Of a stretch of DNA of 64,000 nt, positions 12,274 to 24,529 are shown piece after piece. The DNA comes from Aspergillus flavus. Taxonomy: Eukaryota > Ascomycota > Eurotiomycetes > Eurotiales > Aspergillaceae. Every line of letters starts with the position of its first letter. Position 1 is the stretch's first letter. Both the position numbers and the translations under genes were made by a program. Location: NCBI RefSeq assembly GCF_009017415.1, contig NC_092407.1, forward strand, positions 4,402,001 to 4,466,000, read 5' to 3'. The notes beneath the pieces were generated by a model. The model was not told the DNA's origin. It did no database searches and saw only the letters and a list, made by a program, of their open reading frames with translations.

Positions 12274-14445
12274 TGTCGAGAAACAAGGTCAGCGACCTCT
12301 GAGAAAAAAAAACCTTTTCCCTTTGGACGACAGAACTCGTAGCAGAGTCGAGCAATCCGTGAGCAGCTTTAGGTAGCTTGGTCCAAAATTATTATCTCCA
12401 TTTTCTTTTCTCGGGACGGATTTTTGCAAGCCCCGACGTCTTCCCGCTTGGAAACTAAAAGTTTCTTATTGTCGACACCTTACTGCCTGAGGTACTAAGT
12501 TTCTGATAAGAATTGTTATCTCTTACGTGCACGTGCTCTCCGGGCCGGGGTAAGTGAAGGGCCCACCTTATCGGTCCGATAGATAAGAACTATAAGAAAG
12601 AGGGTTCAGGATTCGAGGGATGTTGAAGGCAGTTTCTTGAAGTATTCAAGAGACATTTTTACTATTAAATTGTTTTTACTGTTTAGAAATAGAACACACC
12701 ATTATTAGCAATGAACATCATGATATAAACGCTGAGACCAAATACTGGTTCGCCAGAACTTGAATATAATTAGAGGCTTACTATGATCAAGTACAAGTCG
12801 TTCGTTGGGTATCTTGTGGGCATAAGACCAGTTCAACTCCCAATCGATTCGCTTGCTAGGCGCCAAGCCGCTGATAAGTCACCCGATTTATCGTGGTACA
12901 GATACGCGTATGTGTGGACAGCAGCGCTGCGGAGTATTGTGGATGCTCCAAAGACTCTAATGTAATTGAATGATAGATTTCCTGCCTGAGTTTCTGAACA
13001 TTGAGAATGTGGAACTAAGATTATTTCATAACTTAAAGATATATATTGCATTTGCTCCCTTGAACTTACATAATTGAATATCAGCTCAATGCCTGAATCG
13101 GAACCTGTATTTCCTTTTGTTCTTCACAAAGTACAGCGTAGTTGTTAGATCATAGACCGCGAATTCTTCCGGACTTCTACATAAAAGGACCAGCCAGGTT
13201 ACGACTACGGTGTCCCCGGAATATCAAAACAGGTGTTTCTGTGAGGGGCAATTTCTGCATGCCTGTCGCTTTTGCTCTGACAAAGACAGTCTACCAACCT
13301 CAGCCTTATGTGGGGTTGTCTCCACAGTCTGGAGTGGGTTAACGTTGGGAGATCTATATACTTTAACTCAAAAGTTAGAAGATAGCGTGTAGCTTATCTA
13401 CATAGTCGAAGCATCATCCTGATGGAGTGTGACAAGGAAACTAACAAGTGGCGTTAGGGTTGTTTCTTCATAGGATGTGATGAACGAGGCCTTGTGATAC
13501 CCTTCAAATCGAGTGCATTATTCAACTGACTTGGCAGTAAATGTGTCTACTACTCGATTTTAAGCTACAAATATTGGTGGTTGATGTCCGAGAATAGACC
13601 CAAAAAGATAATTGTTGATAAATAGGGCTAGTATATACATACATGCCCAGTACAAAGGGATTCATAAAAGAAGCGGCCTAGCTGGTAATTTGTAAATCAA
13701 GCCGGTAGGTACCAGAGCTGATTTAAACCGTAATCTAAATGAAACCGACGAATGCTGCAATTGATAAAGTGATAAGGACTTAAGACTGACGATCCATGCA
13801 ACTAGGCTGCAGGGTAACAAGGCTAATTTAAGTGAAATATAAATGGAACATCGCAGGTCTTTAGTTGAGGCTGCCCGTTCGACCATCTAGACTATTTAGA
13901 TTTTCCTTTTCACATTGTTCATTGGTCGAAACATTTTGACTTCGACGTGGCGAAGAGGGGAGAGGAAAAAAAAAAATTTAAAAATAAAAAGGGACTTGGG
14001 ATATCCTTATCATGACTTGATACGAGCGGTGAAAGTACCTTTTCCGTGTTTCCAACGACACCTTGAACCCACCATGAAAGACAATGTCGATTAACCCCCT
14101 CGAGCAATTTTGCAGTAGCGAATGGTAAATACTGCATTGATAGAAGAACCGAAATCTATACTGATGATCAGCACGTCAGACTCAAGCCGCGTTAGTTGAT
14201 GTCTTATAGAGCGGGGACAACTTCCGAACCATCAAGATTTCGGGCCGGCAACCGGACCGTCACAATTGGGGTAATGGTTGAAGATGAGTTAGCGGGGTAT
14301 TTGATAAGCTACCAAACTTGTCGGAGTGTCGCCGAGACGGGGTCAATAATAAAAGGATTGCGCCACCCCTCAGAGTGCTCTTATTTGATTCTCCCTCGTC
14401 AATCTCCATATCTCTCCACAAACACTTACGATCAAGAACGCAGCC
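12274..14445. other. Long intergenic region, no gene supported
   Basis: This is about 2.2 kb between BMS1 and the DUF1989 gene. The part next to BMS1 contains its 5' flank, with a TCGGTCCGA palindrome near 12571. The remainder is AT-rich with scattered short frames (12783-13392, 13662-13886) that have no recognisable domain or splice structure. A B-box-like GTTCAACTCC near 12834 has no matching stems, so I do not call a tRNA. A non-coding transcript cannot be excluded. Confidence 0.5.
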
Positions 14446-15443
14446 ATGGTTGTCGACCGTCGTCCTCCACCAGCATATACTGCTCCTCCAGAGTCAACTG
14501 TCCATGCTTCTTCTGAAATTTACAGAGCCATCTCGAACACCGCCTCAGACGCCTCTCAGAGAACCCTAGAAACATCTTTCACCATCCGTCCATGCTCTGG
14601 ACAAGCATGGATTGTACCAGCTGGACATGTCTGTCGTCTGACTACTCCAAAGGGCCCCCAAGTGGGTGATCTGAACATATGGAATGCAAACAACCCCCGA
14701 GAGCGACTGTGGGCAGCGCGCACCCGTCAAATTCATGCCTCTCACGTATCCGTTGGAGACCGTCTTTGGTCTAACCTTCCATATCTCCGGCCGCTTGTTA
14801 CCATCACGGGTGATTCACTTGGCGGCGGACAGCTCCATGAAGTGCTCGATGCAGAGGGTAAGCGGACAAAGGGCTTCGGAACGACGCAATGGGGAGGACG
14901 AGTTCATGATCTTCTGGGTACCCGATGCGATCCCTATGTGAATCTGCTGATGGGTGGCGAGTCATTCGACTTCCATTGCCATTCGAATCTTACCCGCTCT
15001 GTACTCCCATATGGACTGACGGAGCTTGATGTGCACGACGTTCTAAATGTGTTCCAGGTAACTGGACTGGATGAAGAAGGGAAATACTTCATGGAAACTT
15101 CCCCGGCGAGGCCAGGAGAATATTTCGAGTTCTTTGCCGAGGTTGATGTTCTGTGTGCACTCTCAGCTTGTCCTGGTGGTATGTGTCTCTTGTCACTTTA
15201 GCGGATTAGCGAATCGCATTATGCTAACCGCCGTGTTTAGGTGATTTGTCTAATTGGGGTTGGGAGGAAAAGGGCGAGAACATGGGAGCCACTACCCGTC
15301 CGCTTGGGGTAGAAGTGTACAAGTTGAATGACCCCAAGGTCCTGGAGAATTGGAAGGAGCCCGAATCTCCTAAGTATAGAGGAATGCATGGGTTGACGAT
15401 GCCACAGCGTGAAAACGATGGATCAGGCTACGTGGGGTTGTAG
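14446..15443 (+). CDS. DUF1989 / urea carboxylase-associated family protein
   Basis: The exons are 14446-15178 and 15241-15443; the intron 15179-15240 is GTATGT...TTTAG, phase 1; 311 aa. The protein shows the DUF1989 pattern: WIVPAGHVCRLTTPKGPQVGD, NIWNANNPRERLWAARTRQ, the cysteine/histidine-rich FDFHCHSNLTR and the conserved ALSACPGGDLSNWGW that spans the splice site. Family members sit beside urea carboxylase/allophanate hydrolase genes in bacteria and are thought to act in urea or guanidine-type nitrogen metabolism, probably as metal-binding enzymes. No such genes lie near here, so the role in this fungus is open. No signal peptide or membrane segment is seen, so it is probably cytosolic. 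An upstream ATG-less leader is pyrimidine-rich, supporting this start. Confidence 0.85.
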
Positions 15444-16314
15444 TTGCAGCGGCGATCTGACTCGCTGTGACACCCAAATATGCTGTTATTGAACGCGCGT
15501 TGGCTTTGGCACAGAGAGAACTCTGTCTATTAGTAGACTAGAGAAACTCTTTATGTAATTGGTGAAACCTTAGTGATAAGGGTGACACAAGTACTTGCAC
15601 CTGATACCATGTTGGCCAGAATCTAACAGAACCTGATGCACATCGAGAGCGCTGTGTTCTGGCCCAGGTCCAGCACGTGGCTGTTGACATCTCACATGCG
15701 TCACTTCATTATCTTGCAGGCTTAGATAGACTTAGCAAATTTGATTGAATAACTCAAGCATTGTGGCTTTTGAGGCGGAAGTTATCACGGAGGGTGATTT
15801 GGCTATTGGTGGTGATAAATCCCGCAAACGGGCTATTCCTCCACGAGCGTCACCCGTTGGCCAGAACATCAATCCATGTAGAACGAAGATCCCTGCGGTG
15901 GAATTACCTTATCGCCATTATACGAGCGGGTGGCAGCCTAGGTCCAGCTTGTAGTGAGATGCTAGAGATAAAGATGTCGCCTCCATTTTTTATATAAGGC
16001 TATGTTGGTCGATGGCGCTCTTAAGTGACGAAAGCTGTGATTTTCTGCTAGCAAATTTAATCATATATCTCTGGAAAGACTGTTAAACTAGAGTTCGACT
16101 GGAGTCTTCGTGAAGAACATCTAGTGTCCCCGTGAAAAAAAAAAAAGAATAGATGTATGTCAGCCACTGCTATATTCTCTCCTGACAATACTCCCTCCCC
16201 ACCTCTTCGACAAGAATGTGTGCTTGTTAACATAGTTTCATTGCCGACCATTTGAGATATCAATCAAGCCACTAATCTCTTTTTGTGTAGCAAATAGCTG
16301 CTCCCTACACTGGG
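15444..16314. other. Intergenic region
   Basis: This separates two plus-strand genes and should hold the DUF1989 3' end and the K+ transporter promoter. No coding structure is supported. A short A-run lies near 16136-16146. Confidence 0.5.
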
Positions 16315-18890
16315 ATGGAGGAGAACCGGGATTTTGAGAAAGGCGCTATAGCACAGAAGAGTCCGGAAAGCGTTGCACAGGAATCACATGATGACATTTA
16401 CAATGTCCGGCCTTGGAACAGCCCTCTGGATAGACTCCAAAGCGCGGTAAGCACACTGGGCGAAACCGATGAGGACCCCGGGCTACGCAAGCCAGGAGAT
16501 TACAAACAACCCCAGGTACGAGACACACGGGCGGAGTTGATTACCGTACTAAGTATCAACAGGTCTTCGGAGGAAGGATGCTTCTCTGGCTCGCCTATCA
16601 ATCAATCGGTGTTATATATGGTGACATTGGGACCAGTCCTCTCTATGTTTACTCGTCAACATTCAGTGAGGCACCCTCCCGTCAAGATCTCATCGGGGTG
16701 CTCTCCATAATTATCTGGAGTCTGTTTATGATGGTGACGGTCAAGTATGTCTTAGTTATCCTTCGAGCAGATAATGATGGCGAAGGAGGCACGTTCAGCA
16801 CATATTCCTTGCTGAGTCGTTATGTAAGACTCCCTACAGTTGCACTCCTGGTTGTAGAAGCTGACCTTCGCGTTACTAGATGAATATCACCAACCGTGAT
16901 CCAAGAGAGGCCTCCCTTGTCCAAATGAAAAGACACTTAACGGATGAACTCGAACGAACAAGCAGGCATGTACGCCATCGACTCGAGTCAAGCAGTGTTG
17001 CGAAGCGCCTTCTCAAAGTCATGGGAGTATTGGCGGTTACCATGGTCCTTGCAGATGGCCTCCTTACACCGGCTCAATCAGTGCTAGGAGCCGTCCAAGG
17101 AATTGAAGTAGTATCACCCAATATTTCGAAAGGCACCATTATAGGCGTTACCGATGCTATCCTAGTCGTCCTATTCCTAATACAACCGCTTGGTATTACC
17201 AAGCTTACATTTGCTTTTGCACCCATTGTCATCATATGGCTCGGCTTTAACGCAGCTTTCGGCATATACAACCTTGCCAAGTATGACGCTGGTGTCTTCA
17301 TAGCGTTCAACCCTGGGTACGCCTTCAGTTTCCTGGCCCGGCATGGAGAGGAGGGTTGGAGGATGCTTAGCGGGACGCTATTAGCTTTCACTGGAGTTGA
17401 GGCTCTCTTCGCAGATATTGGAGCCTTCAGCCGAAGAGCTATACAGATTAGCTGGCTAGGTTACGCCTTTCCATGCTTACTCCTAGCTTATATCGGACAA
17501 GCAGCCTATATTAGTGTTCATCCGGAAGCATATTCGAATCCATTTTTTAATGCCGCACCACCGGGCACGGTCTATCCTGCGCTAGTCATTGCAATTCTAG
17601 CTGCCATTGTTGCCTCTCAGGCCATTATAACGGCAACCTTTCAGGTAAGTCGACAATCGGCTTTTTAGATACATGTTGCTAAGCTCCTCATTAGCTCCTG
17701 ACGCAAGTGATGAAACTGTCATACTTTCCACAGATTAAAGTCATCCATACCTCTGACATCTTTCATGGCCAGCTTTACATTCCGATAGCGAATTGGCTCC
17801 TTATGGTTGGAACAATACTTATAGCTTCCATCTACAACAATGTACGTCTTGATTTCCGTAGTCAAATGCCAATGCTGACTAGCTGCAGACCACATCTCTG
17901 GGTAACGCATATGGTGTCTGCGTTATGTTCGTCACATTCTTCGATACATGCATGGTCTCGTTAGCAGCTATGTTTGTCTGGCGTATCAGCCCCTTCATCG
18001 TGCTATTCCCCTGGCTCATAGTTGCTTGTCTGGACGGTGCATATCTATCTTCCTCTCTCATGAAAGTCCCCACTGGCGCCTGGTTTACCATCGCGCTTGC
18101 TACGGTGTTGGCCATTCTGTTTTTAATATGGAGATTTGGGAAAGAACAGCAATGGTTTGCCGAGGCCGAAGATCGCTTTCCCACCTCACACTTCGTCTCC
18201 AAAGATCCGGATGGCCAAATACGTCTTACCGATCGATATGGAAGTACCCCATTGAGTATAACAAAAGGTCTCGGGATCTTTTTTGACAAAGCCGGGGAGA
18301 CCACCCCAATCGTGTTCAGTCAGTTCATTCTCAAGCTTACCACCATGCCTGCTGTGATAATCTTCTTTCATCTACGCCCGATCGAAACGCCGTCGGTGCC
18401 AGCGGAAGATCGCTATACGGTTTCCAGACTTGCGATCCCTAACTGCTACCGTCTTGTTGTTCGCTATGGATACAATGACGAGATCATCACGCCTGATTTG
18501 GCGAACACCATCACTCAGCAGGTCCGCAGGTACTTGATTACAAGATCGTGTGATCAAGCTGATCCATCTACATGCACACCTGACACTATGACGAACAAGA
18601 GTCATACTAGCTCGGTAAAGCGGTCCACAACATCTGCAACTGGGGAGTCTTCCATGGTGGACGGAGGGCGGTATGACACTTCATTGACAAAGCTCGAAGA
18701 TGCGTACAACCATGGGGTGATTTATATCACCGGCAAGGAGCAAATGAGGATCAAGAAGAGTAAGAATTACTTTCGAAGAATCGTGTTATGGATCTTTTTA
18801 TGGATCCGTGAGAATACGAGGGCGAAAATAGCATCTCTTGGGTTGGCAACGGAGAAGGTTATTGAAGTTGGCTTTCTCAAAGATATATAA
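16315..18890 (+). CDS. HAK/KUP/KT-family high-affinity potassium transporter
   Basis: There are five exons: 16315-16515, 16563-16823, 16880-17644, 17695-17841 and 17889-18890; 791 aa, typical for fungal HAK transporters. The cytosolic N-terminus (67 codons) ends at the first intron. The family signature YGDIGTSPLYVYS follows in the first membrane segment, then WSLFMMVTVKYV, ADGLLTPAQSVLGAVQG and the FTGVEALFADIGAFSRRAIQ block. Around twelve hydrophobic segments are visible before a long soluble C-terminal domain ending VIEVGFLKDI. The protein should mediate proton- or sodium-coupled K+ uptake at the plasma membrane, normally induced by potassium starvation. All introns are 47-56 bp and keep frame. 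Neighbours suggest no operon-like partner. Confidence 0.93.
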
Positions 18891-19697
18891 TTAGTGTTCA
18901 GAGTAGTGGAGTTATGCGATTTGTTGGCAACACCAGGAATGCAACGTATGCATCTTCATTTCAAACTGGCATAGTAAACTCTGCAACAATCCCAAATAGT
19001 CGCATAAGGCTGGCAGCAGTGCACAGCCTCGTTGCCTTACAAAATGTGCTGATGACGTAGCCTCAAGCATCCTCATTGTTTGAGGGCAGAATACTTCTGG
19101 ATTGGGGCGGTACATGAAGCGGTGAGGCGCAAGCGCAAGGAAGTGGACGGAATATCCACCACGTGACATGCCCCGCCCAGTTCATCGTCATCGTCATGGT
19201 AGTCCGTGTTACCCCACCATCCGTCATGCATGTCACTGAGGAGGCGTCTGTTGTACAAAGACACTGCCACAGGCGATCCAAAGCCACAAGAGATATGGAA
19301 TAGATAGGTCTGCAGGTGTAAATGATGTAGAGTTCTGACGACACTGTGAAGTTAAAAAGGACATGAAACAATAAATACTACGGAAATGACGGAGTAGGAA
19401 ACCTTGTCACGAGGGGAATGGCCCAAATGGCGCGATTCCAAGGAACTGACGGACTGAGGCAACAGCTTGTCCTTCCGCGCTATCGGGCGAAAGTCACATT
19501 TCACCCCTTATCAGTGGTGATATTGACTCAAACCCCCGCAAGGTGGTATAAAGTCTCCCGGTGTCCCACCCTGTCCACGGCTTGTTTCTCTTACTACCCT
19601 CCAACTGTCAACCCCTTAAGCACACCACCTTACCTGTCCACTTCGAACACTTCTCCATTGAAACATTCACTACACCTTTCAATTTGCGCACGTAAAC
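18891..19697. other. Intergenic: promoter of the proteinase inhibitor gene
   Basis: No gene is supported; overlapping minus-strand frames at 19063-19371 look random. The last 200 bp contain a TATAAA box and a CCCCT element upstream of the inhibitor gene, followed by a pyrimidine-rich 5' leader. Confidence 0.5.
19547..19552 (+). promoter_or_regulatory. TATA box of the proteinase inhibitor gene
   Basis: TATAAA lies about 150 bp before the inhibitor ATG. A CCCCT sequence (complement of the stress element AGGGG) sits at 19504-19508, which would fit stress induction. Both are pattern matches only. Confidence 0.45.
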
Positions 19698-20102
19698 ATG
19701 CCTCTCTACAACGTTCGTTACGCCTATCCTGCCGTCTTGGAGTTTCTTGATGCTTATTTGTTTATCTCTTTAGGTCACACTTAAGAAAGACTCTCCCCCT
19801 GAAGAGTTGGAGAAGTGAGTCGCCCTATAGTTTAGTTTCTAGAAAGGACAGCTGCTGACATCACACCCTCGCTACAAGAGCCAAGGAGCAGGCCAGGGAA
19901 AAAGGCGGAACCATCAAGCATGAGTACACTCTTATCAAGGGTTTCACGTAAGGCAGCCATCCATCCTGACGCCTCTCCACAATATCAACAGCTAGCAGAA
20001 CTGACGGTCACTAGTGTCGAGTACCCCGAGGACCATGTCAGTACTCTTGAGTCGAGTGACCATATCCACGTCGAACAGGATCAAGAAGTAAAGACCCAGT
20101 GA
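19698..20102 (+). CDS. PBI2: Proteinase B inhibitor (Pbi2-like, inhibitor I9 family)
   Basis: This is a 70-aa protein from four small exons: 19698-19712, 19774-19814, 19879-19947 and 20015-20102. Joined, it starts MPLYNVTLKKDSPPEELEK, continues with GGTIKHEYTLIKGFTVEYP and ends with HIHVEQDQEVKTQ. The VTLK..., G(G/S)xIxHEY, IKGFTV and V-x-x-D-x-EV-x-T pattern matches yeast Pbi2, a cytosolic/vacuolar inhibitor of the subtilisin-type proteinase B that also helps vacuole fusion (LMA1 complex). It is the free form of the I9 propeptide, with no protease domain attached. The first donor (GTTCGT) is weak, but the frame and family pattern support it. It is too fragmented to appear as one open frame. 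Confidence 0.85.
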
Positions 20103-20933
20103 TAGGAATACGCATCGATCCCGGGGCAAACGGCGATATAGTCACTGCTTGCAACAAATAGCAGAACTGGCCACATAACTAAGCATCGATGCTGGCCTGG
20201 GGAAGTTGCGGTTCAATGGTGGCTGTACGATTTACGAATATCCTAGTCTAGCGTTTCAAGAGAATGTTTCTCATGAGTACCGGGACTGCTGTGCGGAAAG
20301 CTGGACTCATCTGGGACTGTTCCCTTGTTCAATTATGACCCAAAATCATATCAAATTTTCAGTTCAACTTGTAACGACTGTTCTTTGTTCCTAACACGGC
20401 GTGCTATGTATTTGTCTACCGACCAGGCAGCAAAGATATACCCAATAGATAAATGACCTCACCATACAGAAAAGCGACCAACCAAAGCAAGCCAAGGATG
20501 TGTACGTACATAAGATAAGCTGTAAGCTCAATGAGCCGCGATAAGCGTTGTCATGTAGGGACTGGTTCATATGCGTTCTGATGCAGCCTCGCTGATGTAA
20601 CGTAAGGGTGTGTACTTCCAACTCGTTCCATGTTTTCCCGACGGTTCTTGAATAATCGCTCTTTTTATCCCTTCTGAATACCGTATATACCTTTGAAGAT
20701 CCTTCGAGCAATAAAGGGATGCAAATAGGACGCAGATTGTTTTTCTTTGTTTCTAGACAACTGTTAGTTGACCTATACATTTGACTAAGCATTCCCCACT
20801 CAGCCAGCCTTTCCTGAATTGTCTTAGCGTCGATCCACGTGAGGATTGCCCTTTTGAGTGGTATGATGACGAAAGTCACTGATACATGGCATGAATTAAT
20901 GCTGAGCTAGTCACAGAATGGCTATTGCTGAAG
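20103..20933. other. Intergenic region
   Basis: This holds the 3' flank of the inhibitor gene and the promoter of the mitochondrial kinase. A 162-codon minus-strand frame at 20391-20879 has no recognisable domain and low-complexity hydrophobic ends; I do not support it as a gene. Confidence 0.5.
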
Positions 20934-22411
20934 ATGGCCTTAACCAATGCCGTCGCACGAATCGCGAGCTGCAGCGTCCGACATAGGATTTGTCTAAGCC
21001 ATAATATCCAGAAAGCACGTCAATTCTCCGTGTCACCGCCTCCCCAAGTTGGGACGTCGACTCAGCACCCGTTTGCCTACGGGGCAAATGATGAAGTCAC
21101 ACGTCTTGCGGCTAGCCGTCGTCGGCCATTGACTCTCGCAGATTTGCTAAAGTACGCTTGGTGTTGGGGATATGGTTGTCTTAATTTATATGCGCAGGAT
21201 GTACTGATTACGGTCTCCCTAGACACGGTCGTCCGCCGTTATCGAAGGATGCTCTGCTGGCATCGGCGAATTTTACGCTTTCCCTCCTTCCTGCCCGACT
21301 AGCCTCTCGAATCGAAGCTCTACGTAACCTCCCTTTCATCATTGTTTCGAACCCGCATGTTTCGAAGATCTACAATAACTACCTTCACTCTTTGTCCACA
21401 CTTCTCCCTTACCAGCAACGGCAAATCACCACACTTGAGGAAGAGAAACACTTTGCAGAGGTCTTAGCGGATCTAGTCCACACCCATACAAATACAATTC
21501 CCATCCTTGCGCGTGGATTTCTAGAGTGTCGCCGATATATCGATCCGACGGAGGTGACTCGGTTCCTAGATACCCACCTGCGGGCGCGAATCGGCACTCG
21601 GCTGATAGCTGAGCAACACTTGGCGCTCCATTTTGCCTCACAACCGATTAGTGATGATGGTAAATTACCGAAGAGTACATCCCCATCGAACTATATTGGT
21701 GTCATCGACACTGCCCTGCAACCAGCACGCATTGTCAAGCTCTGTGAGGACTTCGTTGGAGAGATTTGCGAACTGAAATATGGGGTCCGCCCACGACTCA
21801 CGATCGGCGGGCAACCGGATGCCACCTTTGCGCACGTTCCTGTTCATGTCGAATACATACTCACAGAACTATTGAAGAACGCATTCAGGGCCGTGGTTGA
21901 AGCGGGCAATGAACGCGAACCTGTTGAGGTGACAATCGCCGCTGCGCCTGACGTTCCGAGAAACCATGTGCGAGGGCCGTACTCGGTGTCGGCGGGAACA
22001 TATCCCAGCCATCCCAACTCGGATGTGGGATTCGAAATGGACAGCGTCGTAGGAACCGCAGATGCGAACGAATCAATCAAGTTTTCATCTCCCTCCACGC
22101 AAAGCATTACGATCAGAATCCGCGATCGGGGTGGTGGAATTCCTCCCGAGATTCTGCCCAATATCTGGTCCTACAGTTTCACCACTTTTTCAGATCTCGA
22201 CTTGCAGGGATCAGAGAATGGGAATATGGATGCCCTGAATGCCATGTCCTCCAGCAGTGGTCATTTGAGTAGCATCGCAGGACTCGGATACGGATTGCCA
22301 CTGAGTAGGGCATATGCTGAATACTTTGGTGGCAGTATCGCCGTACAGAGCCTGTGGGGGTGGGGGACTGACGTTTATCTGACTCTGCAAGGAGTTGGTA
22401 AGGTCGGTTGA
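20934..22411 (+). CDS. Mitochondrial pyruvate/branched-chain dehydrogenase kinase
   Basis: The exons are 20934-21151 and 21223-22411; the intron 21152-21222 is GTACGC...CCTAG, phase 2; 468 aa. The Arg/Ser-rich N-terminus before PPPQVGT looks like a mitochondrial presequence. The helical BCDHK_Adom3 domain includes NLPFIIVSNPHVSKIYNNYL and the histidine segment around IAEQHLALHFASQP. The GHKL ATPase part has the N-box ELLKNAFRAVVE, the G1 box RDRGGGIPPEILPNIWSYSF and the G2 box GLGYGLPLSRAYAEYFGG. These Ser kinases switch off the E1 subunit of pyruvate or branched-chain ketoacid dehydrogenase in the matrix. Which of the two it controls cannot be decided here. I chose ATG 20934, the first in frame. 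The gene is intact. Confidence 0.93.
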
Positions 22412-22587
22412 TGGACGATAGGATATTGTAGCCTTGCCAATGCCCTGGACAAAACTAGATATGTACCGGTAACTCGCATACCCAATAGATCACGCTGCAG
22501 ATACCGGTTATCTGAGATAGATTGGAACCTTTCATACATTTGAAACATAACATTTACATTCTTCAACTGTCAGAACCTATATCATGT

Positions 22588-24156
22588 CTAAAGCCTGGGG
22601 CCTGACGACCCTTGGAGCCAGAACAAATTGACAAACTCCGAAATACCCATCTCATCGTCCTCAACAGCAGCCAGAATTCTAGCGATATGTGCATCTGAGA
22701 ATACCAAACGCATGTTCCTCACAAACTTGTCTCGCACAGCAGCCGAAGTCTTAGGGTTTCTGACATGACCAATTGGATACTCCACCAGCACCTCTGGCAG
22801 GACAGTACCATCACATAAACACACCTTCAACCCCGACCCAATACTCTTCTTCTCCAGATCGAGATAGTCAGCTGTCAACCGATCATCCGGCACAACAACA
22901 ACTCTCTCCCGCAAGCTCTCCAATTCCTGACTCTTGACCCAGCAACTCTCATCCTGATAATCCGCGACCTCAGGCACACCCCCTTTCAACAACGCCAAAG
23001 CAACAACAAACTGCATACAATGATCCCTATCCGCCGCATTCCTCAAGGGCCCCCGTTTATTAATAATAAGATCCGCCGCCCTAGTCGTTCTTATCTCGAT
23101 CCTTTCCACATCACGCACACCAAAACCCATCTCCAAAAGTCGTCTCCGCTGAACCAAAACCGCCTCAACAGCTGCAATCCCATGCCCCTCAACCGGCATA
23201 ACCTTATACAAAACATTCCTAACCATCCAATCCCCAAACTCCCGGATAAACTCAAACCCCTTCCCCCCAAAATCCCGCTGATAAAACCCCCACGGCACCG
23301 CACTCAACACCGAAGGAACACCAACTTGCCCAGCCCTAACCAGCAACGCCAAATACACCGCCCGCATGCACGCATCCCCCGCCGCCCATCCTTTCCGGGG
23401 TATTGTGTCCTCTGCACCGCGGTAGATCCGGCTCGGATGGCCATCCATCCAGACGTGCGAGATGGTAGCCATTGTTTGGGACTCGGTTAGGCCGAGAAGC
23501 CAGGAGACGACGGCTGCGGAGGCGAGCTTGACGAGGATGACGTGGTCTGTGCCGTGGGTGTTAAAGGCGTTGCTTTGTGCGTAGATGCCTTGGATTTCGT
23601 AGGCTTTTATGAGGGCCGTGAGGAGGGTGTATATTGTCATTGGGGGGCCATGGTGGGTTGGTTCGTTGGTTCGACAGAGCCAGTCTGTCACGGAGAGTAT
23701 GGATGCTATATTATCTGACGGAATCCATCATTACCATCATACTCATCATCATAATGACCAACCGAAAACCAACACAATCCACCCTCCCACAAAATATCAA
23801 AGAAAAGAAAAAAAAGAAAGGAAAAAAATACCAGAAGGATGTCCCCACTCCCTCCCCCAAAGAGCATCATTATGATCCAAATACCTAACTAGAACACCCA
23901 AATCGAACGCCCCCTTCACCGGATCCAACTGGTACTCCGTACCCGGGACCCTGAACCCATGGGGAACGATCGTGCCCGGGACGCGCGGACCGAGGAGTTT
24001 CTGCGCTTCGGTGCTTTTCGAGGCTGTTTCGATGGCACAGCCTAGTGCGTCGAGGAGGGCTATGCGCGCTGAGGCGTAGGCTGTTGGGTTGCTTATGGTG
24101 TGGTTGTAGAGGTAGGTTGTTAGGGATTGGATTGGGGGGTCGTAGGGGTGGGTCAT
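22588..24156 (-). CDS. MmgE/PrpD family (2-methylcitrate dehydratase-like) protein
   Basis: The exons are 24156-23832 and 23714-22588; the intron 23831-23715 (117 bp, T-rich) is phase 1; 483 aa. Motifs of the family are ARIALLDALGCAIE near the N-terminus, LDHNDALWGREWGHPSDNIA across the splice junction, SWLLGLTESQTMATISHVW and NAADRDHCMQFVVALALL in the C-terminal domain. PrpD enzymes dehydrate 2-methylcitrate to 2-methyl-cis-aconitate in the methylcitrate cycle that detoxifies propionyl-CoA; related MmgE members act on other acids. No methylcitrate synthase or lyase gene is nearby, and no clear mitochondrial presequence is visible, so a paralogue with another substrate is possible. Both exons switch from C/A-rich to G/T-rich on the coding strand. 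Confidence 0.88.
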
Positions 24157-24529
24157 TTGGGGGGTTTAGGTAGGTTTTGGGGTGGTGTGTGGGGGAGAGT
24201 TGTAGTTGGGGAGGGTATGGGAAGTATGAAGGGACGGGGTATTTTTGGTTGTATGTAGGTAGGGTTTGGGTTGAGTTGGTTGTGTGACTTTGGGATTGGG
24301 GTAGTATGTGGATGATGGAATGGACGGATACGGGGTTTCCACTGGATGGAGGTCGTTGTAGAAGAGGTGACGAGGAAAGAAAGAGGAGCAGAAGTGAATC
24401 CAATAGGTTTTTGAATATAGATTGAATGTCCACAATATACAATACTAATCGAACAAGTAAGTAGTTCAAATCTGTCCATATCGACTGCTATCATTACCAC
24501 GTATGTTGAGGAAACCATCGCTGTATCAC
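24157..24529. other. Intergenic, strongly strand-skewed
   Basis: This is the promoter of the PrpD gene and the 3' flank of the rhamnogalacturonase gene. The plus strand is strikingly G/T-rich from about 24157 to 24330. Overlapping minus-strand frames here consist of low-complexity Pro/Thr/His/Asn and are not genes. Confidence 0.5.

Noticed and set aside
12783..13392. Short plus- and minus-strand frames and a B-box-like sequence near 12834
   Set aside because: Frames are short and unrelated to any family; the B-box-like sequence lacks an A-box and pairing stems needed for a tRNA.
20391..20879. 162-codon minus-strand frame upstream of the mitochondrial kinase
   Set aside because: No domain, no codon-use character, lies in flanking DNA of two well-supported genes, and its hydrophobic end looks random.
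24166..24518. Overlapping Pro/Thr/His-rich minus-strand frames between the PrpD and rhamnogalacturonase genes
   Set aside because: Low-complexity products of a strongly skewed intergenic sequence, in several frames at once.
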